DNA of 16,743 nucleotides from an uncultured Peptoniphilus sp. GTDB lineage: Bacteria > Bacillota > Clostridia > Tissierellales > Peptoniphilaceae. Below are positions 1-7,204 of this stretch, piece by piece; within the stretch, counting starts at the first letter, position 1, and every line of letters begins with the position of its first letter. The position numbers and the translations under genes were made by a program. The stretch spans positions 1 through 16,743 of the forward strand of contig CABQNX010000027.1 in assembly GCA_902465645.1 (NCBI GenBank). The letters run 5' to 3'. Below the pieces are notes generated by a model. The model did no database searches. It had not been told where the DNA came from and saw only the letters and a program-made list of their open reading frames with translations.

Positions 1-7
1 TAATAGA

Positions 8-31
8 CATTATATATATATATATATAATG
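8..31. repeat. Perfect 24-bp AT palindrome, (TA)n tract
   Basis: A run of alternating TA flanked by CAT and ATG makes a perfect self-complementary 24-mer. It lies about 65 nt beyond the terminator of the ABC exporter operon, outside any gene I can see. It could extrude as a cruciform or be a slippage-prone microsatellite; no function can be assigned. Confidence 0.8.
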
Positions 32-94
32 CCAAGGAAAACTTTCACCCCCAATAAAAATTTTTAAAATTTTTCTCTTAGCTAATTTAACTTA

Positions 95-130
95 ATATAA
101 AAAAAGGAATCAGTTTTTTCTGACTCCTTT
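95..130 (-). terminator. Rho-independent terminator of the ABC exporter operon
   Basis: Read on the minus strand, 130-120 and 113-103 form an 11-bp stem (AAAGGAGTCAG / CTGATTCCTTT, one G-U wobble) with a six-A loop, followed by a run of seven T. It starts 8 nt past the permease stop codon. On the plus strand the same position is an A-C mismatch, so the minus orientation is favoured. Confidence 0.85.
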
Positions 131-137
131 GCTTGTT

Positions 138-3100
138 TTATTCATTTGATTTCAAGGCGTCTATTGCCTTTATCTTCTTTATCCTAAAGTGGAAGATTAT
201 CATTATAAGTGTATTTACAAGGGCTGTTATTATTCCTGCCAAGATAAAAGGTCTTGGGCTCAAGTCTTCTGGCAGCATGGCCATAAAGGGAACTACGATT
301 TGGAGAACACTGTAATGGAGGATTTTTCCAACTCCTAATCCAATTATGATTCCTATTATTGCCAAGATATAGGTTTCCTTGTAAATGTATGAGGTTGTCT
401 CTCTTGGATAAAAGCCAAGGACTTTTATTGTTGAGACTTCTCTTATTCTCTCTTCGATGTTTATGTTTGTGAGGTTGTAGAGGACTACGACTTCCAAAAT
501 TGTTGTCACTATTAGGATAATTATCTCAACCTTAGTTATTGAAAATAAGAATTGATTCAATACATCCTTCATGTCACCAACATTTCCTATGTTAAAGACG
601 GACTTCTTTTCAATTGTCTTTTTTATAAAGGCGTCTTTGTCAAAGCCTTTAGGAACTTTTATTAGATCTGTGTTGGACTTAAATTCTGATCCTGTTACTT
701 TTTCAAAGTAGTTCCTGTCCATGTATACATTGTGTCCAAGATAAAATTCACTGATGCCGGCAACTTCTACTTCGAATTCATTTCCATAAACGTCTCTAAT
801 TTCTAGTGGGTCACCAGCTTTTAACTTCTTGAGCTTGGATAATTTCTCTGTAATTATAACTCCTCTCTTTGGAAGTTCTAATTCTTCCCTTGTGTCTTTG
901 TCAAAAAGAGAGACATAGTTTTTGAAATCTTCCTTGTCCCTTGGGACTATGACATTTACTGATTGGTCGATTTCATCGTAGTCAACAGTAAAGAGTTCTT
1001 CGTAGGTTTCTGTATAGTCCAAGTTTTTCTCTGCCAAGGACTTCTTGTATTCTTCGTAAGAGTCTTCATCTAGGTCCTTGTCATAAAGTATTGACAGGTC
1101 GTACTTCAAAATATTTTTAAATTGTAGGGTCTCAACGTCCTTTACTGATTCAGATATACCAAATCCAAGTACTAAGAGGGCTGCACAGCCCATCACTCCT
1201 ACCACTGTCATGAACATTCTCTTTTTGGACAAGAATAGGTTTCTCGCTGTTACCTTTGCTAAAAAGCTCATCCTGTTCCAAATAAAGGGGATTTTTTCTA
1301 AGAGAATCCTGTTTCCCTTAGAAGGTGCCTTTGCCCTCAAGAGGTTTGCTGTCTTTTCATCTAGATTTTTATTGACACTTATCATGGCAGCTACGCTTGT
1401 GAATAAAAATCCAATGGCGATGGCGAAGATAACTCTTAGTGGGAAGATATTTATCAATAGTTTATTTTCAAAAATTGTCTTTGTTGAGTAGGCGTTTCCA
1501 ATTATATAGGTCAAGATGTAGGAACCAGAAATTGCTCCCAATATTCCACCAATTAGGGAGGCCAGGGATCCATAGAGGAAGAACTTCCTTCCAATTTCTT
1601 TCTTGGTATAGCCCAGGGCCTTGTAGGCTCCAATGACAAGCCTGTTTTCGTCAACCATCCTAGTCATAGTTGTGAAGCAAACTAGAAGGGCAATGGCAAA
1701 GAAAAATATTGGGAATATAAATGATAAGCCGTCAACTCTCTTTGCGTAGTCAAGATAGGTGTTGATGTCTGTTGACAAGTGTCTTGGGGTTATTGTGTAG
1801 CGAGGTTGTTTAATTAAACTTAGATATCTTCTTCCATCGGCAATTTTTTCTCTTGCGTCAGAAATTTTTTCTTCAGCCTCTTGGGACTTGTCCTGGTATT
1901 CATCTTCGCCCTTTTTCAAATCTTTTTCTGCCTTGTAGAGTTTTGACTTGGCATCATTTAACTGGTCTTTACCAGTTTTTAATTCTTCATCAAGTCTTTC
2001 TTCGCCCCTGTCTAGTTCATCTCTTCCAGACAAGTACTTTTCCTTGGCTCTTGAAAGTTTTTCCCTGCCTTCAACATAATCATCATACTTTTCCTCGTAT
2101 TCTTTTTTTCCAGACTCATAGTCAGCAGTCCCCTTATTTAATTTTTCTTCTGATTCATTTAATTTATTTTTTGCCTTTTCTAATTCTTCTCTGGCTTCTT
2201 GAAGTTTTCTCTTGTTTTTCTCGATTTCATCCTTGCTTTTGGCATATTCGGCCTCTCCCTTTTCTGCCTCAGCAATCCCATCTTCAAGTTGCCTCTTTCC
2301 CTCTTCAATTTGCTTCTTGCTGGCATCAAGAGTGGCCCTGCCGGCCGCAAGTTTCTTTTCATTTTCTTGTATAGTAGCAATACCAGCCTTGCCTTCCTTT
2401 AATTTTGCCTTTAGGTCGGACAAGCTGCCTGTGATTCCACCAGGGACTTCCTTATTTATTTCTTCCACTGCCTTGTCAATTTCTTCCTTTGATGTCTTTA
2501 GGAAGTCCAACTTTCTATTTAAGTCAGCCTTATTTTTTTCCAGTTCAGATTTTTTCCCTTCAAGTCCTGCAATTTGTCCCTCTATATTTTTTCTATCTTC
2601 ATCTGAAAGGTCGGGATTATTTAAGGAGTTTTTTAAAGTAGAAATTTGTCCATCAATTTGTGAAAGGCCACTATCGACTTGCTTTATTTGGGAAGAAGTT
2701 TTTGCAATTTCATCTTCTATTGTTGGAAGTTTTTTTACAAGATCTTCTCCAGCTTCCAAGGCCTTGTCTAGGGCGTAGATTTTTTCCACAGCATCTTCAT
2801 AGGAAGAAGCCCCCATTTGGGAAACTAATTTATCTTTGCCAGCCTCAAGCTTATTAAGGCCATCCTGGTATTCTCTTTCTCCCTCTTCATACTTTTTCAT
2901 ACCATCAGCAAGTTTTTTTCTAGATTCTTCAATTTTGTCCCAGCCATCATCAAGTTTTTTTCTTCCATCAGCTAGCTGGTCTTCTCCCTGCCTTAGGGCT
3001 TTTTCTGAAGCTTCAACTTCTCCAAGTCCTTTTTGGTATTTTTCCTTGCCCTCTGTCAGCTTCTTTCTTCCAGAATTTAATTCAGTCTTGGCATCATCAA

Positions 3101-4139
3101 GTTTCTTCTTGCCATCAGATAATTTTTCGTAGCCATCAATTAACTTTCTCTCACCGTCATCTATTTCCACAGATGCCTTGTAAAGCTTATCCCTATTTTT
3201 TGAAATTTCCGACTCTGCCTTGTCCTTTTCCTCATTGTACTTGTCAAGGCCTTCCTTGTAGTCGGACTTACCATTGTTTAGGTCTTCTCGCCCCTTGACT
3301 AGCTTGTCCTTAGCATCAGATAGCTTAGTTTCTGCATCGGTAATCTTTCCCTCAGCGTCAGTGATTTTATCTGAGATTTCTCCCTGGATTGAGGCAAGTC
3401 TTTCCTTAGGCCTAGACTTCAAATCAATTTTAAGGTCCCTCTTCTTCTTGTCCATGTAGTCAACATAGTCCTTGTCAGAAGTTTTTAAACCCTCAGTCCC
3501 CAAGAATTTTATCTTGGCAAGAGTTGGATCACCAGAAAAGTTGCCATCGTCGATGTAAGCAAAGTAGGAAATTTGTCCAAAACCTCTTTCAGAATACGTT
3601 GCATTGTTTTCTTGGAGAAAGTCCAGGGAATTTGCAAAGCCAACAACCTTAAAAGAAAGTCTCTTTAGGTCATTGTCCTCATCATCGTCGTTGTCTTCTT
3701 TAAAACTTATTGTGTCCCCAATTTTGCTCCCAGCCTTTTTCATTCTGGAGTCCAAAATAATTTCATCAGGTCCTTCAAGGTCTCTTCCCTCAACTATTTC
3801 TGGTTTGGAAATTTCATAGGGCATGTTTAAAACTTTTATAACAGTTGGGTCTCCCTCAAGAAAGACATCCTTGTCGTAACCGAATTCAAGCTCCTTGATA
3901 TCCTCTTGGTCCTCGATAATTTGCCGGTCCTTAGCTTCAAGTCCAATGGGAACGGAAACCTTTAGGTCCTCTTGATTTAATTTTTCAATTTTATCATCAA
4001 TTGTGTTCCTCATAACCTTGCCTGTGGAAATAAGTCCAATCAAGACAAAGACTCCGAGGAAGACAATTATCATTATTGAAATAAATCTCGGTAGAGAATT
4101 TTTTATCTCCCTGAGATTATCCTTGTCGCGAGCTTTCAC
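138..4139 (-). CDS. ABC exporter permease, FtsX/MacB type, with giant extracellular coiled coil
   Basis: This 1333-residue membrane protein is the permease partner of the ATPase encoded just upstream. A first membrane helix lies at about 17-39, then a MacB-like extracellular domain (about 45-240), a charged coiled coil (about 250-772), three helices typical of an FtsX domain (about 803-823, 853-876, 900-920), a fourth (about 973-996), a second extracellular domain (about 1000-1190) and three last helices (about 1203-1223, 1255-1273, 1296-1318). This is the duplicated FtsX layout, but FtsX-type permeases are usually 400-900 residues; the excess is the coiled coil. That coil is built of seven-residue units of the form KLxDGxx or KYxEGxx, like the repeats in YhgE/Pip-type proteins. 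Start is GTG, with AGGTGG/GGAGG crowded just before it, 7 nt after the ATPase stop. Such permeases export or extract lipids, peptides or lipoproteins; the substrate here is unknown. Confidence 0.9.
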   Translation of the reverse strand: MKARDKDNLREIKNSLPRFISIMIIVFLGVFVLIGLISTGKVMRNTIDDKIEKLNQEDLKVSVPIGLEAKDRQIIEDQEDIKELEFGYDKDVFLEGDPTVIKVLNMPYEISKPEIVEGRDLEGPDEIILDSRMKKAGSKIGDTISFKEDNDDDEDNDLKRLSFKVVGFANSLDFLQENNATYSERGFGQISYFAYIDDGNFSGDPTLAKIKFLGTEGLKTSDKDYVDYMDKKKRDLKIDLKSRPKERLASIQGEISDKITDAEGKITDAETKLSDAKDKLVKGREDLNNGKSDYKEGLDKYNEEKDKAESEISKNRDKLYKASVEIDDGERKLIDGYEKLSDGKKKLDDAKTELNSGRKKLTEGKEKYQKGLGEVEASEKALRQGEDQLADGRKKLDDGWDKIEESRKKLADGMKKYEEGEREYQDGLNKLEAGKDKLVSQMGASSYEDAVEKIYALDKALEAGEDLVKKLPTIEDEIAKTSSQIKQVDSGLSQIDGQISTLKNSLNNPDLSDEDRKNIEGQIAGLEGKKSELEKNKADLNRKLDFLKTSKEEIDKAVEEINKEVPGGITGSLSDLKAKLKEGKAGIATIQENEKKLAAGRATLDASKKQIEEGKRQLEDGIAEAEKGEAEYAKSKDEIEKNKRKLQEAREELEKAKNKLNESEEKLNKGTADYESGKKEYEEKYDDYVEGREKLSRAKEKYLSGRDELDRGEERLDEELKTGKDQLNDAKSKLYKAEKDLKKGEDEYQDKSQEAEEKISDAREKIADGRRYLSLIKQPRYTITPRHLSTDINTYLDYAKRVDGLSFIFPIFFFAIALLVCFTTMTRMVDENRLVIGAYKALGYTKKEIGRKFFLYGSLASLIGGILGAISGSYILTYIIGNAYSTKTIFENKLLINIFPLRVIFAIAIGFLFTSVAAMISVNKNLDEKTANLLRAKAPSKGNRILLEKIPFIWNRMSFLAKVTARNLFLSKKRMFMTVVGVMGCAALLVLGFGISESVKDVETLQFKNILKYDLSILYDKDLDEDSYEEYKKSLAEKNLDYTETYEELFTVDYDEIDQSVNVIVPRDKEDFKNYVSLFDKDTREELELPKRGVIITEKLSKLKKLKAGDPLEIRDVYGNEFEVEVAGISEFYLGHNVYMDRNYFEKVTGSEFKSNTDLIKVPKGFDKDAFIKKTIEKKSVFNIGNVGDMKDVLNQFLFSITKVEIIILIVTTILEVVVLYNLTNINIEERIREVSTIKVLGFYPRETTSYIYKETYILAIIGIIIGLGVGKILHYSVLQIVVPFMAMLPEDLSPRPFILAGIITALVNTLIMIIFHFRIKKIKAIDALKSNE

Positions 4140-4146
4140 CCTCCAC

Positions 4147-4848
4147 CTACCATTCTATATCCATTATGTCCCTTGGGTCGTCGTTGATAAAAACATCCTT
4201 GACCTTGGCATCAGAAATTTCAATTAGCCTGTCTGCAGAATTTTTAATTGCTGAGTTGTGAGTTATTAGAACCACAGTTGTGTCTGTTGTCCTAGTAAGG
4301 TCTTGCAAAAGTTTTAAAATTTGCTTGCCTGTCTTGTAGTCAAGGGCACCTGTTGGCTCATCACACAATAAAAGTTTTGGGTTCTTTGCAATAGCACGAG
4401 CTATTGAAACCCTCTGTTGCTCTCCACCAGATAATTGTGACGGGAAGTTGTCCATCCTATCGCCAAGACCAACTGACTTTAAAACTTCAACTGGGTCCTT
4501 GGCATTTTTTACAATTTGACTTGCAAGCTCAACATTTTCAAGAGCAGTCAAGTTGGGAATCAAATTGTAAAATTGAAAGACGAAGCCCATGTCGTAACGC
4601 CTGTAAGTTGTCAGTTCCCTTTCACTATACTTTGCAATATTTTTGCCATCAACTATGAGGTCACCAGATGATGCTGTGTCGAGACCCCCTAAAATATTTA
4701 GAAAAGTTGACTTGCCGGCACCTGATGCACCTAGAATTATTGCAAACTCATTTTTTTCTATTTCAAAATTTAATTTATCATTTGCCATGACAGACCTTTC
4801 GCCAATCCTGTAAACTTTTGAAAGGTCCTTAACTTCGATAAAAGCCAT
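4147..4848 (-). CDS. ABC transporter ATPase, MacB/LolD family
   Basis: Cytoplasmic ATPase (233 residues from the chosen start) that powers the permease encoded 7 nt downstream. Visible motifs: Walker A GASGAGKS at residues 40-47, Q-loop in FVFQFYNL, ABC signature LSGGEQQR, Walker B LLLCDEPTGAL and switch His in LITHNS. The TGAL after Walker B and the FYNLIPNLTALENV segment are typical of the LolD/MacB/FtsE branch that pairs with FtsX-like permeases. The reading frame is open 16 codons further up, but ATG at 4848 has AGGTGAT placed 4-5 nt before it and begins with MAFIEVKDLSKVY, the normal N-terminus of the family, so I use it. A possible -10 (TATAAT) lies at 4865-4870, between the two candidate starts. 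Confidence 0.93.
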   Translation of the reverse strand: MAFIEVKDLSKVYRIGERSVMANDKLNFEIEKNEFAIILGASGAGKSTFLNILGGLDTASSGDLIVDGKNIAKYSERELTTYRRYDMGFVFQFYNLIPNLTALENVELASQIVKNAKDPVEVLKSVGLGDRMDNFPSQLSGGEQQRVSIARAIAKNPKLLLCDEPTGALDYKTGKQILKLLQDLTRTTDTTVVLITHNSAIKNSADRLIEISDAKVKDVFINDDPRDIMDIEW

Positions 4849-4864
4849 AATATCACCTGGGCTT

Positions 4865-4893
4865 ATTATATCAAAAAATATATTTTTTTTAAT
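4865..4893 (-). promoter_or_regulatory. Possible promoter of the ABC exporter operon
   Basis: On the minus strand there is a perfect TATAAT at 4870-4865. The hexamer 17 bp upstream (ATTAAA, 4893-4888) is a poor -35. The predicted transcript would start about 10 nt before the ATG at 4848, leaving room only for the AGGTGAT site. Confidence 0.3.
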
Positions 4894-5045
4894 CATTAAG
4901 TCTGATTTAAATGTTTTTAGCTTTTATAATTTTTTGTTTATTAATTAAAAAGCAAATCTTTTGTTGTAAGAGATTATTTTATTTTGTATGCTTATATTAT
5001 AAGTAAAAATTATTATATGTATTTTAAAGATAAAGGTGATTTAGA

Positions 5046-5420
5046 ATGAATGACAAAAGCAAAAAAATTTTAAAATATATAGCTATTTATTTAATAATCT
5101 ATCTACTTTATAAAGTATCTTATGCAAGCAGAAGTCACATAGCTTTTAATGTATTTGACGGAAAAAATCATACTCTTAATTATTTCATAAGCTTACTTAC
5201 ATTTAACATACTGGGAATATTTTTAATAAAAAAGTCTATAATAGGACATAATTTTTATCTCATTTTAATTTCATTTAATGTCATAGATGCAATAGGTGCA
5301 TCAGGTGATATCGCTTATTCTCAAAATGACAATTATTTATTTTTTATAATTCCATGTATATTTATCATCTTTGAATGTTTTCAATATTATAAAGAAAACA
5401 AAAAATTAAACTCAAAATAA
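5046..5420 (+). CDS. Small multi-pass membrane protein, unrecognised
   Basis: I do not recognise this 124-residue protein. It has about four hydrophobic segments (about 9-26, 47-63, 69-88, 98-114), a positively charged N-terminus (KSKK) and a charged C-terminal tail (KENKKLNSK). AAAGGTGA at 5033-5040 gives a good ribosome-binding site 5 nt before the ATG, which supports a real gene. It is the only plus-strand gene between the ABC operon and the glutaredoxin, and its codons are more AT-rich (many ATA, TTT, AAT) than those of the housekeeping operon. It directly abuts an IS200-like element, whose end hairpin at 5438-5456 would also serve as its terminator. I read it as part of an acquired block; no function can be given. 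Confidence 0.65.
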   Translation: MNDKSKKILKYIAIYLIIYLLYKVSYASRSHIAFNVFDGKNHTLNYFISLLTFNILGIFLIKKSIIGHNFYLILISFNVIDAIGASGDIAYSQNDNYLFFIIPCIFIIFECFQYYKENKKLNSK

Positions 5421-5437
5421 ATTTTTATAAAAAAAAT

Positions 5438-5456
5438 CCACCGGCTACGCCGGTGG
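5438..5456. terminator. Right-end hairpin of the IS, acting as bidirectional terminator
   Basis: A perfect 8-bp GC-rich stem (CCACCGGC / GCCGGTGG) with a 3-nt loop. On the plus strand it is followed by TTTTGCTTTT and lies 17 nt past the small membrane-protein gene. On the minus strand it is followed by ATTTTTTTAT and lies about 84 nt past the tnpA stop. It can end transcription from both sides and is also a candidate transposase-recognised end structure. Confidence 0.75.
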
Positions 5457-5539
5457 TTTTGCTTTTGCGGTCCAAAGGAACTTTTTTACTAGCTGCGCCT
5501 CAAGGACGCTTATGGTTTACCACTTGCAATTTCTACTTG

Positions 5540-5996
5540 CTAACCCCTAAAGGGGTCAGTATTGTCCATGGTTATCTGACCACTTAATTCATCTTCTTTA
5601 AGTTGGTTGTGAATATACTCTTTTATTGCTTTTGTATTTTTGCCTGCTGTATCTACATAGTATCCTCGGCACCAAAATTGCCTTCCTCTATATTTGTATT
5701 TTAAACTACCCCCATTTGTCATATATCATTATGCTGCTTTTCCCTTTTAAAAATCCCATAAAACTAGATACACTCAATTTTGGCGGTATCTCTAGCAACA
5801 TGTGTAAATGATCTGGACAAACTTCTGCTTCTATTATGTTAACACCTTTCCAGTTGCAAAGCTCTCTTAATATCGCACCTATTTCCAATCTTTTACTTCC
5901 ATAAAATACTTTCCTTCTATATTTTGGAGCGAACACTACATGGTATTTACAATTCCATTTTGTGTGTGATAAACTATGTGTATGATTTAAATTCAT
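5540..5996 (-). pseudogene. tnpA: IS200-type transposase TnpA, frameshifted
   Basis: TnpA is a single-strand DNA transposase (Y1 class) that cuts element ends by a tyrosine attack helped by an HUH metal site. The first part (5996-5706, 96 residues) begins with the family's typical HSLSHTKWNCKYHVVFAPKY and carries the HUH pair as H63-L-H65 in PDHLHMLLEIP. It stops at a TAG at 5708-5706, right after a run of five G (5709-5713 on this strand). The remainder (SLKYKYRGRQFW, GYYVDTAG, then IKEYIHNQ with the probable catalytic Tyr) continues in the +1 frame to 5540. Removing one G restores a protein of about 150 residues, the normal length, so this is a single-base insertion, a sequencing error in the G run, or far less likely a programmed +1 shift. 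AGGAGG at 6008-6003 sits 6 nt before the ATG. Confidence 0.88.
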
Positions 5997-6000
5997 AAAA

Positions 6001-6057
6001 AACCTCCTGTTATTTTTGTGTTCTGGTAAACCACATATTTATTTTAACATGGAGGTC
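6001..6057 (-). promoter_or_regulatory. tnpA leader with sequestered ribosome-binding site
   Basis: In the tnpA transcript GACCTCC (6057-6051) is complementary to GGAGGTT (6007-6001), which contains the Shine-Dalgarno of tnpA: seven pairs including one G-U, with a loop of about 43 nt. Pairing would hide the ribosome-binding site. IS200 of Salmonella is known to repress tnpA translation through a leader stem-loop, so this fits the family. Confidence 0.6.
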
Positions 6058-6095
6058 TTTTTATTTTTTGTTTTTCATCGCTAAAGCTAAATTGA

Positions 6096-6116
6096 ACCCC
6101 TGGTCCAACCGAGGGT
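6096..6116. repeat. Left-end imperfect hairpin of the IS
   Basis: ACCCCTGG (6096-6103) and CCGAGGGT (6109-6116) pair over 8 positions with one mismatch and one wobble around a 5-nt loop. It lies about 100 nt upstream of tnpA. Imperfect sub-terminal hairpins are what TnpA of this family recognises, and in IS200 the left-end one also blocks transcription coming from outside. Confidence 0.55.
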
Positions 6117-6125
6117 ATTCTAATT

Positions 6126-6151
6126 ACAAAAAATGTCCACTAGTGAGCGTT
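6126..6151 (-). terminator. Degenerate terminator after the protease-lipoprotein cassette
   Basis: On the minus strand AACGCTCA (6151-6144), loop CTAG and TGGACATT (6139-6132) form a stem with two mismatches, followed by a T-rich tract. It lies 22 nt past the lipoprotein stop codon. Its intact relative is the terminator at 7255-7283; here two C-to-T changes (plus strand, 6134 and 6136) weaken the stem. Confidence 0.5.
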
Positions 6152-6173
6152 AATTTATAATTTGTTTTCAATT
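6131..6173. repeat. Direct repeat, copy 1 (terminator-derived)
   Basis: This 43-nt stretch matches 7264-7305 with only about four substitutions and one extra base: both read CCACTAG, then GAGCGTTAATTTATA, then TTTTCAATTT on the plus strand. The pair brackets the lipoprotein and YhfC-like genes exactly: this copy ends at the lipoprotein stop codon. Confidence 0.75.
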
Positions 6174-6574
6174 TACTTAAAAAATATTCCAACTATTTTA
6201 TCATCCTTATTAAAACTTATTCTAAAAAGGACATCCTTCTTTTCATACTTGACCTTTTGTAAAATAGTAGAATAAGTTAATCCTGTATTTTTATCCTCTT
6301 CATAGATTCCCTTAGCGTCACCGAATTCTACAAATTTCCCATTTTCATCAAGATTTTTATAGGCTTCTTCCAAAATTTCTTTTTCAAATCCCAGTGATTT
6401 TTCTGTCAAATCAATAAATTCATCTGTTTTTCTCTCATTGATTAAATTTATGGCAGACTGAGCTTCTTTCTCATACTTATTAAAATCCTCATCTGACATT
6501 TTTTTAGTCTTAGAACTACAGGCAACCAAAAGTAATACAATAGCTGTTAAAGTTAAAATTTTAAATTTTTTCAT
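6173..6574 (-). CDS. Small lipoprotein with DUF3887-like domain
   Basis: A 133-residue secreted lipoprotein. The N-terminus is a type II signal peptide: MKKFK, a hydrophobic stretch, then lipobox LVAC with the lipidated Cys at residue 19 followed by SSK. The mature part has an acidic helix-rich half and ends in beta-like strands (TYSTILQKVKYEKKDVLFRISFNKDDKIVGIFF). This end pattern, a strand pair closing with D-KIVGIFF, is what I associate with DUF3887 proteins, a family of unknown function, often lipoproteins. The gene overlaps the upstream YhfC-like gene by 14 bp, and its ribosome-binding site (GGGGGG, 6582-6587) lies inside that gene's last codons, so the two are likely made together. Candidate roles are partner, substrate or sensor for the neighbouring protease; that is inference from position only. 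Confidence 0.85.
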   Translation of the reverse strand: MKKFKILTLTAIVLLLVACSSKTKKMSDEDFNKYEKEAQSAINLINERKTDEFIDLTEKSLGFEKEILEEAYKNLDENGKFVEFGDAKGIYEEDKNTGLTYSTILQKVKYEKKDVLFRISFNKDDKIVGIFFK

Positions 6575-7163
6575 TTCTATTCCCCCCTAAATTAATTTTA
6601 AAAATGAAAATTAAGATGAATATACAAAGCAAAGTCCAACTTCCGTACAAAATCAAATTACTAAATCCAAAAATGTTCTTTAATATTATAAAATAATCAA
6701 AAAAACCATGTAAAAAAATCGCTAGAATTAAATATCTGTATTTTTCCATTCTATTAAATCCAAGCCATATTAATACAGTCATACCAATATGAAAAATCAC
6801 CGCTAACAATCTTTCATATAGTCCTAAAAAAATTTCAGACCTAGTCATTAGGCTTAAACTGCTATAACTCACAACAATAACAAATATTACTTCTATAATT
6901 CCATGACCGAGTCCAAAAATAATTGCATCTGACTTGCTATTGCTTTCTTTTAAAAACTTATCCTTAAAAATAAATCTTCCGCCCTCTTCAAAGAGTCCAG
7001 CACTTAGTGTGATTAAAAATCCATAAAAAAGTGGATAAAGACTTTGAAAGTTGTTGAGCCATAAATTATTATTCAATAATTTCAAGAGAGGCAATCGCAG
7101 ACACAGCTGTGATAATGCAAAACATATCATTCCTAGCAAAAATAATTTGAAAAATTTTTTCAC
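6561..7163 (-). CDS. YhfC-family intramembrane metalloprotease (glutamic/CPBP-like)
   Basis: A 200-residue membrane protein with about six hydrophobic segments. Motifs in order: EEGGR at 59-63, GHGIIE with H87 and E91, ER at 116-117 with H124, and HGFFD with H151 and D155. The EExxR and HGxxE pattern is that of YhfC proteins (PF10086), relatives of the CPBP/Abi proteases that cut inside or near the membrane; activity here is inferred from the motifs. Length is a little short of the usual 230-260. The start is GTG at 7163, with AGGAG 8 nt upstream, and it is the first gene of a two-gene unit with the lipoprotein. It has a near-consensus promoter whose start point lies in a perfect palindrome, so it is probably under a dedicated repressor not encoded in this window. 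Possible roles are bacteriocin maturation or immunity, or regulated cleavage of the lipoprotein. Confidence 0.8.
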   Translation of the reverse strand: MKKFFKLFLLGMICFALSQLCLRLPLLKLLNNNLWLNNFQSLYPLFYGFLITLSAGLFEEGGRFIFKDKFLKESNSKSDAIIFGLGHGIIEVIFVIVVSYSSLSLMTRSEIFLGLYERLLAVIFHIGMTVLIWLGFNRMEKYRYLILAIFLHGFFDYFIILKNIFGFSNLILYGSWTLLCIFILIFIFKINLGGNRNEKI

Positions 7164-7176
7164 AATTAAAACTCCT

Positions 7177-7204
7177 TTCTATTTAGAAGTTTATCTAAAT
7201 AGAA
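7177..7204. promoter_or_regulatory. Operator-like perfect inverted repeat over the transcription start
   Basis: TTCTATTTAGA (7177-7187) and TCTAAATAGAA (7194-7204) are exact reverse complements separated by 6 nt. The outer arm touches the -10 of the promoter at 7204-7232 and the expected start of transcription (near 7197) falls inside the repeat. A repressor dimer bound here would block initiation. A full RNA hairpin is less likely because part of the outer arm would not be transcribed. Confidence 0.65.

Larger units (their letters stand above)
5430..6120 (-). mobile_element. IS200/IS605-family insertion sequence, IS200-like (ends approximate)
   Basis: An element of about 700 bp, the usual length of IS200, carrying only a tnpA gene of the HUH-tyrosine class on the minus strand and no tnpB. 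As in the family there are no terminal inverted repeats or target duplications to read; instead each end has sub-terminal hairpins: 5438-5456 beyond the 3' end of tnpA (right end) and 6096-6116 upstream of tnpA (left end). A 10-bp motif TGGTTTACCA (5513-5522) recurs in inverted form at 6024-6033. The exact cleavage points cannot be set from one copy, so the limits are rough. Because tnpA is frameshifted the copy may be immobile unless helped by another transposase. Confidence 0.8.

Noticed and set aside
1853..2778. Long plus-strand open frames of up to 188 codons opposite the coiled coil
   Set aside because: They mirror the low-stop, heptad-repetitive permease gene on the other strand, are full of Ser/Phe/Pro, and have no ribosome-binding site or recognisable domain.
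5438..5557. CRISPR-like or other array of short repeats
   Set aside because: The hairpins here differ in sequence and are not evenly spaced; they fit insertion-sequence end structures.
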